From the NCBI RefSeq assembly GCF_026262505.1, contig NC_067204.1, forward strand, positions 24,521,300 to 24,585,299: 64,000 nt of DNA, read 5' to 3'. The translations under genes and the position numbers were made by a program. Below are positions 57,076 through 64,000 of the stretch, in pieces. Numbering within the stretch: position 1 is the stretch's first letter; each line of letters starts with the position of its first letter. The DNA comes from Trichomonas vaginalis G3. Lineage: Eukaryota > Parabasalia > Trichomonadida > Trichomonadidae. Below the pieces are notes generated by a model. It was given only the letters and a program-made list of their open reading frames with translations. It ran no database searches and was not told the origin of the DNA.

Positions 57076-57546
57076 TTAAATTTTTGTGGCTCTCCTAGGA
57101 TGGCTGGCAGATTCATAAAATTTAATCTTATTATCGAGCTCTAATAACTCTTTTGCATATGATTTCTGGTTTTGTTTTCTTTCAAGTTTTAAGAATTCTA
57201 ATTCCTTCTGTGCATTTTCAATTTGCGCATCTAAACTAGCTTCTTGTTCATGTAATTGCTTAAGTCTTTCGAGTTGCTGCTTTGTTCTAACTGCAAGAGG
57301 ATCTAAAGAATTATCATTGGTAAACACAACGTCGTTTTCTAATTGCCTTGTTCTATTGAGTAAATGCTCAATAACTTTGAGTACTTGATACTGATCTTCA
57401 ATTTCGAACCATCCTAACTCCTGATTAACTGTGTTTGGCTTCCTGGGAGGTAGTTGTGTAATCCCAAGGTCTTTTAAGTCATGCTGAGCATGCCTTGTAG
57501 ACTGGATTTTTATATCATGATGAGGCTCAAATTCAACAAAAGCCAT
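57076..57546 (-). CDS. Small coiled-coil protein, unrecognised
   Basis: 156 residues from MAFVEFEPHHDIKIQSTRHA. The N-terminal half contains LGWFEIEDQYQVLKVIEHLL, the C-terminal half a long coiled coil (TKQQLERLKQLHEQEASLDA; AQKELEFLKLERKQNQKSY). Ends in a basic ASHPRRATKI. The layout could suit a centrosomal or ciliary adaptor, but no family can be named. It is divergent from the 58026 gene. Confidence 0.65.
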   Translation of the reverse strand: MAFVEFEPHHDIKIQSTRHAQHDLKDLGITQLPPRKPNTVNQELGWFEIEDQYQVLKVIEHLLNRTRQLENDVVFTNDNSLDPLAVRTKQQLERLKQLHEQEASLDAQIENAQKELEFLKLERKQNQKSYAKELLELDNKIKFYESASHPRRATKI

Positions 57547-58025
57547 TTTAGAAAAATTAAACGTACATTTTCTCCTAAATTATGAATCAACCTATTTTGA
57601 TGAACTAAGAGTCTCAATGATCAACTAATTCATTGCCATTCTGTTAAATGATGTTTGAAGAAATCAAATTTATTGAGATTATCAAATCAAAACATAAATT
57701 AATAATTGTTTGAGAAAATGATTATATATGATCTACAATATGTAAATATTGTATAAAAATCAGAAAAGACTCAGAAATGGAGAAAATCTTCTGTAAATGA
57801 CACTAGTGAGTCAAAATGTAATTTCATATTATCCTCAAAAATATGAATCATTCATAAATTATGCCATTTTCTAAACCTGACTGATCAAACCGTAAATTCT
57901 ATCAAAATTTTTAATATCCGAAATATATATTGCATCAATATTATAATCATTTTGCTTTTTTTACAAAATCTTCATTGAGAGGATATAAATTTTTTATCGG
58001 GAAAAATTTTACCTCAATTTTTTTA
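57547..58025. promoter_or_regulatory. Divergent spacer
   Basis: TCAAACCGTAAATT at 57885-57898 and an initiator-like TCAATTTTTTT about 13 bases before the ATG at 58026. No gene supported; in-frame codons upstream of 58026 are low-complexity. Confidence 0.4.
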
Positions 58026-58469
58026 ATGAGTTATTCGGGTAGTCGTGGACGTGGTTCAACTCAAAACTTACCACCGAAAATGGCTCATAAAGGTGGAAAT
58101 CCAAAACCAACTCCTTCAACACAACAACTTTATTTATTCGGAAATAACGCAAATCATAGTCTTTACGCCAGCCAACAGCAAGTTCAGCCAATATACCAAC
58201 AAGATCCAAAATATCAACAATACAACTCGAAAACAAAGTCAAGAGTTAGTATTCAGCCTCAATACCAACAATCAGTAAATCCATCCAATCAAAAGCGACC
58301 AATTATACAACAAGGCCCTCAAAAAACGGCTGTAAAAGAAGAGCCCAAAGATAGCAGGAATTTGTTCGGAAATTCTCTGAATAATCAAAAACCTCCTCTT
58401 GCTTTCAACATCGTTTCTCGTGGAAATATTCCAGGACTTGTATTTCAACAGATCTTAGTTAATTCTTAA
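58026..58469 (+). CDS. Small Gln/Asn/Pro-rich protein, unrecognised
   Basis: 147 residues from MSYSGSRGRGSTQNLPPKMA. Low-complexity and disordered in the middle (YASQQQVQPIYQQDPKYQQY), with short conserved-looking pieces STQQLYLFGNNANHSLYA, DSRNLFGNSLNNQKPPLAFN and IVSRGNIPGLVFQQ. The ATG at 58026 follows an initiator-like site; a longer frame from a TTG is not credible. No family recognised. The following spacer contains a short similar phrase (FNIVSNYF). Confidence 0.55.
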   Translation: MSYSGSRGRGSTQNLPPKMAHKGGNPKPTPSTQQLYLFGNNANHSLYASQQQVQPIYQQDPKYQQYNSKTKSRVSIQPQYQQSVNPSNQKRPIIQQGPQKTAVKEEPKDSRNLFGNSLNNQKPPLAFNIVSRGNIPGLVFQQILVNS

Positions 58470-58792
58470 CTTATTTACCTTAGATTTATGCCTAAAAATT
58501 GTTTGATGCTATTCTTTTTTTCTTTACGAAATCTCAGAAACTAACTAGAAAATTTCACATTGAATTTTTTGAGAGAAAAAAATATCAAAATAAAAATGAT
58601 GAACCGCCACCTTGGCAAGGTGAAATTCTACCATTAGACCAGCGGTGCTTCACATTTAATATAGTTTCAAATTATTTTTAACCATAATATCATATTCATT
58701 ATCATTAAAATAATCTTTTTCAATTAAATAATAAGTAATATGTTTCAACAAATAAAAATATGATTAACAAAACAAACAAAATTATTTATTAT
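58470..58792. other. Spacer with a possible coding remnant
   Basis: The plus frame to 58681 ends EPPPWQGEILPLDQRCFTFN then IVSNYF, which looks more protein-like than its surroundings and echoes the end of the 58026 protein. It has no convincing start. Left uncalled. Confidence 0.3.
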
Positions 58793-61471
58793 CTATAATT
58801 TTTCAAATAATTTAATTATTTCTATAAGATTCTCTGTTGCTTCATTAGATTTGATTAAATTTGAAATGCTTTCCAAGATTCCCTCTTTTCCTACTAGATT
58901 CCTCTTGTTAATCTCAACAAAAGACTCAAAGTAATTGTAATCCAAAACAAACAAATTTACGAAGTCTTTGTTACTAATAGCAACTTTAGACTTCTGCTTA
59001 TTTCTGAATGTTTCGAAAACATACTCAAAGAGTTTTGTCAGTTTTTCCATGTTAAACAAACCCAATATCATTGTATCTCTATTTTTCAAATCGATGAAAG
59101 GTTCTTTCATGAATATTCCCATTAAAAGTTTTGCATCAGAATAAGTCATTGGATTTGTTAATCCGAAATAGCAAAAATCTAAACAATAATCAAGATATTT
59201 CAAAAACAAATCCATGTTTCTCAAAACACTTATAAACTCTTGAAGAGATTTAACTAAAAATTTGATAATTTGATTGAGCAAATTCGGGAACAAAACAAGT
59301 CTTTGCAAATCATAGAAACCAATTAAATCCAAAAATGAATTAAAAACAGTAACAATAGAATCCTGTTTGTAGAATGTGAAATAACTATAATTAACACCTT
59401 TGAATGACAACATATTCAACATTATTTTGAAAATGTCTAAAAGGATTTCATCAATTTCTTCGATTTCTTTTCCTTCTTCCATCAAAAAATTAATTAAATG
59501 TGTCAAGAAATTTGACAAAAACGTAACAAAATCATATCCCAAAAATGATTTATCACTGAATTTAAACGAAACTTCACTTAGATTTGAAAGCAAATTCACT
59601 TTCAATTCAATGAAACTGGGAAGTTCCATGAAAAGTGACAAACTGTTATTTTTAAGATATTCCATAAACCATTTCAACAAATTCAGATGAGACATATTAT
59701 CAATATCAGTCAAAAATCCAATAAACAAACAATAAAATTCTTGTTTTTGACATGTAAAGTTTTGTAAAGTCATATTTTCCATGAATTCAGGTAAAGAAGA
59801 CATTTTCTTGAACAACAATTTGTATAATTCAATTAAAACATCAATGTCAGAAAATGTCAAATTTGATAGTTTTTGTAAAGTGTCAGATGTCAAATTTTGA
59901 ATAGCGGAGAAAGCCAAAATTATATTCTTTTGGAGTTCTGGGATATCGAAAGTAACTAAATCGGTGAAAAGCCTATCTTCAAAAATTAAAAATATGTGTT
60001 GTTCATTTTCAACAGAAGATTTGACAAACAGAGCTATTGAATTTTCAATAAACGGATTTTGTATTTCAGAATTCTCTATAAAATCCAAAACTATTGTTAT
60101 TATTGCTTTCTTATCACTACTGAACTCTGTATCCGTTGAATTACATTTTTGTATTTTGACACATTTATTCACAACATCAATAAAAGTGACAATTTTTTTC
60201 TCATTCAAATTTTTCAAGTCGATTTTTGTTAAAACTTCATAGAACGAGTGATGGAAAACCTGGAAAAGGTACTGTACGGGTGCTACAAGCTCTGAAATAT
60301 CTATTTCTCTATCAGTGTAGTTAGTAAACAACAATTTCAAGTAAATCTCAACAGATTCGTGCGAAATTTCAAGAAATTGTCTTCTTACATCAGTCAATGC
60401 TTGATTTGATGATGCGTTGGCAATCATTCCGATAACAGAAACAAGTTCCATGATGAAATCCTGTGGGAATTGCGAAATTGATGTTTTTTGATCATTTTGG
60501 AAATAATATCTTACATTTTTTGAGATATAATCATGTATAATGCTGGCAATTTGAACAACATATGGATCAATCTCAGTAATCTTCTTTGATAATGAACTCA
60601 AACAGTCAGAAATGTAGAAAATATCTAATTCAGTATATTTTTGATGTAACAAATGAATAACGAACTTGATAATGATGGAAACAACTGATGTTTGACCTTT
60701 GTAATGAATACTATCTAGTAAATAATTGTCAGGTAACTCTGTTCTGTCAATTAGAACTCTTTGTGTCAATTGATTGCATGGATTCAGCATAGAAGGTGAT
60801 AACTGTGTCAGTTCCCTTAGAAATTCATATCCATTCTTGCGATCTTTGAGATATAAAATTTGATTGAGTAATTCTTTGATTAAATTCGCATCTGAGACGA
60901 ATGTTTGAATTGTATCGAACTCTTTAGACACAATTGTAGCTAAACAAAGGAATGCTTCGTTTCTAATCATGTCATTTTTAATATTATTTATGCATAAGTT
61001 AATTGTAGCTTTAATAAAGTCCTCTGGTACTAAGTTGAAGCTAAAGTATGGTTTTTCGTTGTCTGAAATAAATTCTTGCACTAATATTATTGATATTAAA
61101 ATTTGTTGAGTATTTTCAGTGTGAAGTATGTAATTGAAGAATTCATTGATACACTTTGGGTGATTTGTTAATGTTTTTGAGATTGCTGAGCCGAGTTGAT
61201 GAGAGGCCAAAATTGAAAGTTTAAATGTCGAAAAAATCGAATTTACGAGTGAAGAAAGGAATTCATTCAGTTCGTTATCTTCAAAATTCTGCGATATTCT
61301 CTGAAATATTATCGAGAAACAGCGAGTTGCGAAGATTTGAAGTCTTTCTGAAGTAGAATTTTGAAAAATGCTCATGCACACATCGAGATTCGAGTCATTG
61401 TCACAGAATGTTTGAATGAAATCATTGTGGGACTTTGGATCCGCGAGATTTTTTTCAATTTCATCAAACAT
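58793..61471 (-). CDS. Large helical-repeat protein, possibly an exportin
   Basis: 892 residues, almost wholly amphipathic helices, acidic, Leu/Ile/Phe/Asn-rich, with the paired-helix periodicity of HEAT/ARM proteins. The N-terminus (MFDEIEKNLADPKSHNDFIQ; LQIFATRCFSIIFQRIS; then FSTFKLSILASHQLGSAISK) resembles the importin-beta N-terminal and following Xpo1-like region of exportins such as exportin-7. Size is slightly below the usual 1000-1100 residues. If right, it would carry cargo through nuclear pores with Ran. The match is one of fold and layout only; another HEAT scaffold is possible. Confidence 0.55.
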   Translation of the reverse strand: MFDEIEKNLADPKSHNDFIQTFCDNDSNLDVCMSIFQNSTSERLQIFATRCFSIIFQRISQNFEDNELNEFLSSLVNSIFSTFKLSILASHQLGSAISKTLTNHPKCINEFFNYILHTENTQQILISIILVQEFISDNEKPYFSFNLVPEDFIKATINLCINNIKNDMIRNEAFLCLATIVSKEFDTIQTFVSDANLIKELLNQILYLKDRKNGYEFLRELTQLSPSMLNPCNQLTQRVLIDRTELPDNYLLDSIHYKGQTSVVSIIIKFVIHLLHQKYTELDIFYISDCLSSLSKKITEIDPYVVQIASIIHDYISKNVRYYFQNDQKTSISQFPQDFIMELVSVIGMIANASSNQALTDVRRQFLEISHESVEIYLKLLFTNYTDREIDISELVAPVQYLFQVFHHSFYEVLTKIDLKNLNEKKIVTFIDVVNKCVKIQKCNSTDTEFSSDKKAIITIVLDFIENSEIQNPFIENSIALFVKSSVENEQHIFLIFEDRLFTDLVTFDIPELQKNIILAFSAIQNLTSDTLQKLSNLTFSDIDVLIELYKLLFKKMSSLPEFMENMTLQNFTCQKQEFYCLFIGFLTDIDNMSHLNLLKWFMEYLKNNSLSLFMELPSFIELKVNLLSNLSEVSFKFSDKSFLGYDFVTFLSNFLTHLINFLMEEGKEIEEIDEILLDIFKIMLNMLSFKGVNYSYFTFYKQDSIVTVFNSFLDLIGFYDLQRLVLFPNLLNQIIKFLVKSLQEFISVLRNMDLFLKYLDYCLDFCYFGLTNPMTYSDAKLLMGIFMKEPFIDLKNRDTMILGLFNMEKLTKLFEYVFETFRNKQKSKVAISNKDFVNLFVLDYNYFESFVEINKRNLVGKEGILESISNLIKSNEATENLIEIIKLFEKL

Positions 61472-61883
61472 AAAAGAAATGTCAAAAATTTAGCCTCGAA
61501 TTTAATTGAATAGTTTACAATTCAGGAGATGGAGTTGGTCAAGCATCGTCAATGTAAAGTCTCTGTAAAATGAATTGAAAAGATGAGAAACTGCATATAT
61601 ACAGGATGCTTAGCATTATTAATAAGGTAATTAAAATGGTAAAAAATTGAATGTGTTCTGATTTTTTTTGGTAATTTTTTTGAGAGTTTGGACATTGAAG
61701 AACATATTCATGACATATTTCATTTGATTTTGATATCATTTCATTGGGTTGAACTGATATTATGTTATTAGATATGTTTTTTCTATCGTTTTAAGCAGAT
61801 TTCGAATTTAATTACAGATAAAAATCAATGATTTAGGTTTATTATATAATAATATTATTTAATATACAATACAAACATAAAAA
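61472..61883. other. Spacer
   Basis: A 66-codon minus frame (61539-61739) has one hydrophobic stretch (FFTILITLLIMLSILYIC) but no promoter or family; not called. Otherwise AT-rich. Confidence 0.35.
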
Positions 61884-64000
61884 TTATACAGCAAAAAACA
61901 TGAAGAACGCTGATATATGTGTCAAATACTGATCAATTAATTCATCAGTGCATGTTACAGAGAGTGAGCTCATTATACTTGTCTTTTCCTTTTTATTGAG
62001 CTTCATAAATATCGAAATTATGTCAAGATCGAGAATATTTCTGGCTGGAATTGTCAAATTCCTAAAAACATAATGCATTGCGCCTGTTTTCTCTTGGAGA
62101 TATGCTGCTGTCTTCAACTCAATCTTCTTAAGAAATTCTGCTTCCATTTTAAGTTGTTCGTTGTTGATTTCTAAAATTGCACCTAATTCACCTGAAATCG
62201 TGGAATACAAAGATAGATTATTTGTACATTTCTTATATGCAACACCAGTTATGGGGTATCCTGTGTTCAAAGATGTTTTTGCAATTAAAGAAGAAAAACG
62301 AGGATTCGAATCAGAATATATGGCAACATTACCTTCTCTATCACCATATATTGCACAGTTATCTTTGTATTCGCAGCCAAAAGTGATTTTCCTTGGATAA
62401 GGATTTGTAATTATTCTAACTTTGTCATTTGACAGTGATAATCTATACATGCATTGATTCTTTCCAAGGACAAATGTACAGCTATTATTTAAAATACTAT
62501 TTTTCAATCTTAATTCTGGAGATTGAATTTTTGTCATTAATTGGAACTTTTCTTCTGCAATTTGATAGAAATATAAAGAATTCTCGTATTCATAAACGAA
62601 TCCATTCTCTATCAAGGCAAAATTATATGTTTCTCTTGGAAAATCAAAAGTAAACTTTTTCTCAAATGAACTTTCTAGTTTGTTGACCGTTAACTTTCCT
62701 ACCATCAACTTGCAGTCGCCTCCTTTAGAAACAGAAATGTATAAATATGAATTATTTTTATCATATTTAATAACTCTGATTTTTTCGTAAGTCTGATCAG
62801 ATGATGATAATGTAAATATTCTTTTCAGCTTCTGAATTTCTCCATAAGTGATAAACAAATAGATTGTATTTTTATCTCTGAAAATCGTGCAGCCAGAGTT
62901 TTCAAGGGAGATCAAATTATCTATTTCATGCTTAGGAAAATCGTATTCGATCAACGTAAATAAATCTGAGTTCAAATTAATTTCAAAATTAACAATTTCG
63001 CTTTCAGAATTGATTGTAAGGAATTCATTTTCTTCAACAGCCATGAAAATATCAGTAAAATCATTTTTCTCTAACGGCTTAATCATATTATTATTTTTGA
63101 AATCGTAAATTATCCAGATATCATCAGAAATAGCATAAACAACATTTCCATTTTTCTTAATCTTAATTTTCTTGTCACCAATTTTCATATACTGCGAAGT
63201 TTCGAAAAATTCATAAGAATCGTTAAATTTTCCGATTGATAAATAGCCATTTTCATATCCAATGACTAGTGTTGTGTCATTTAAGAATGCCATATCTGAA
63301 ACAAGTGCTGGTAAACTCATATTTAACTTATCTTCATCACTTTTTGCAATTAATTTTTTCAAAACTGTTGCTAAAACAATTGGAGTCTTTTTATTTGGCG
63401 GAAAACAGCAAGCAGTTACATAGTTTTCATCTTTCTCGGTTAATATCTTTAATGAATCTTCGTTTTTATTGAGAGAAATGTACGTGAAATAATAAGAACT
63501 CCAATAAATCATCAAATGAAATTTATTTGCTGCATAACTTACGATTTCTCCATGAGAAGGCAAATTCTTGATTACTTTGCCATCTTTGTAGACTTTGTCC
63601 TTAGTTATCTGTATGATTATATTAGTATTATCAACTAAAGTAAATGATTTGGCAAAAATTGTCAAAATATTTGCATTAAAATTGTCAAAAAGTGCAATCA
63701 AATTTTCTTTGTTGAAAATTAGAGAATTTTCATGATTAACGAAAATGAAATACTTTTCATTAGATAGTTCAAAAGGAATTATATTTTGTATATTCTCCAA
63801 ATTGGCAATCATTCTATTTTTCTCGGTGATTTCTAAACCGAATTTTCTTGAAATAATTTTCGATTTTGACGAAGAAATAAATTCTCCTTTTCTGAATGGC
63901 TGCAAGTCCATGTATCCAAAGTACCAATCAAACACTTTTATGACTTGTTTGTTAATGAAATTATATAGAAATGATTGACCAAAATTGACAGTGACAATAA
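61884..64000 (-). CDS. CPSF-A / SF3B3 / DDB1-type propeller protein (partial)
   Basis: The minus frame stays open to the right edge of the window (beginning IVTVNFGQSFLYNFINKQ), so about 705 C-terminal residues are seen and the N-terminus lies outside. The apparent start inside the window is only an internal codon. Beta-propeller-like strands fill most of it (YVTACCFPPNKKTPIVLATV; CAIYGDREGNVAIYSDS). The end shows the CPSF-A pattern: LYSTISGELGAILEINNEQL, TGAMHYVFRNLTIPARNILD, then LDIISIFMKLNKKEKTSIMS. Candidates are SF3B3 (splicing), DDB1 (ubiquitin ligase) or CPSF1 (3' end formation); the GD..GN and GELGA features lean towards SF3B3. Very AT-rich and diverged. Confidence 0.65.
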   Translation of the reverse strand, partial: IVTVNFGQSFLYNFINKQVIKVFDWYFGYMDLQPFRKGEFISSSKSKIISRKFGLEITEKNRMIANLENIQNIIPFELSNEKYFIFVNHENSLIFNKENLIALFDNFNANILTIFAKSFTLVDNTNIIIQITKDKVYKDGKVIKNLPSHGEIVSYAANKFHLMIYWSSYYFTYISLNKNEDSLKILTEKDENYVTACCFPPNKKTPIVLATVLKKLIAKSDEDKLNMSLPALVSDMAFLNDTTLVIGYENGYLSIGKFNDSYEFFETSQYMKIGDKKIKIKKNGNVVYAISDDIWIIYDFKNNNMIKPLEKNDFTDIFMAVEENEFLTINSESEIVNFEINLNSDLFTLIEYDFPKHEIDNLISLENSGCTIFRDKNTIYLFITYGEIQKLKRIFTLSSSDQTYEKIRVIKYDKNNSYLYISVSKGGDCKLMVGKLTVNKLESSFEKKFTFDFPRETYNFALIENGFVYEYENSLYFYQIAEEKFQLMTKIQSPELRLKNSILNNSCTFVLGKNQCMYRLSLSNDKVRIITNPYPRKITFGCEYKDNCAIYGDREGNVAIYSDSNPRFSSLIAKTSLNTGYPITGVAYKKCTNNLSLYSTISGELGAILEINNEQLKMEAEFLKKIELKTAAYLQEKTGAMHYVFRNLTIPARNILDLDIISIFMKLNKKEKTSIMSSLSVTCTDELIDQYLTHISAFFMFFAV

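Noticed and set aside
61539-61739. 66-residue membrane protein
   Set aside because: Only one hydrophobic stretch in AT-rich DNA; such frames arise by chance.
61884-63935. Complete gene starting at 63935
   Set aside because: That start is a GTG; the frame continues without a stop to the window edge, so the gene is cut by the window.
1-64000. tRNA, rRNA or snRNA genes
   Set aside because: No cloverleaf-like or conserved rRNA stretch was recognised by eye; a covariance search was not possible, so absence is not proven.

Overview
The window looks like nuclear DNA of a trichomonad, most likely Trichomonas vaginalis or a close relative. It is AT-rich. The host genes are intronless and sit on both strands with short AT-rich spacers. 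Several starts lie 9 to 15 bases after a TCA-type initiator (for example TCATTTTT before the 3140 gene). Other trichomonad marks are DUF3447-type ankyrin-repeat genes, a mariner transposon of the D,D34D class, and a very large Polinton/Maverick element. The species call is an inference; no database was searched.

Left host block (1 to 19440). In order: a TTLL12-like tubulin ligase homologue, an unrecognised family gene, a TRAPPC12-like TPR protein, ribosomal protein S3, the spliceosome factor ISY1, a striatin-like WD40 protein, a repeat-rich gap, a large beta-helix surface protein, an ankyrin protein and a class I histone deacetylase. The repeat-rich gap (10.0 to 13.7 kb) holds duplicated coding relics, a 121-bp tandem repeat, and a 1.1 kb inverted-repeat element. 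That element carries an ordered array of near-perfect hairpins and is the most unusual object on the host side.

Central block (19446 to 44174). A single Polinton of about 24.7 kb with 6-bp target duplications, terminal repeats capped by long A/T runs, a retroviral-type integrase, a capsid-like block, a D5-like helicase, a packaging ATPase, KilA-N and GIY-YIG (T5orf172) proteins, an HNH endonuclease, a Dam-like methylase and a phage-like fibre. It is a fossil: the flanks read fairly whole, while the 25.4 to 30.6 kb part is eroded (about 15 to 20 breaks overall). No family B DNA polymerase was seen. Its genes share an ATTTTTA box 10 to 20 bases before the start codon. Its spacers hold 47-bp modules built from five copies of a short core; three different cores occur within the same frame.

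Right host block (44181 to 64000). In order: an ankyrin gene broken by one nonsense codon and by a precise mariner insertion, katanin p80, a duplicated pair of glycine-rich (ALK-like) genes of which one has a nonsense codon, a TTAA-bounded 1.1 kb element between them, the oligosaccharyltransferase subunit STT3, two small unrecognised genes, a large helical-repeat protein (possibly an exportin), and the C-terminal part of a CPSF-A/SF3B3/DDB1-type propeller protein that runs off the right edge.

The host genes are unrelated housekeeping functions (cytoskeleton, trafficking, translation, splicing, glycosylation, chromatin). There is no sign of operon-like cooperation. The clusters that do form a unit are the Polinton genes.
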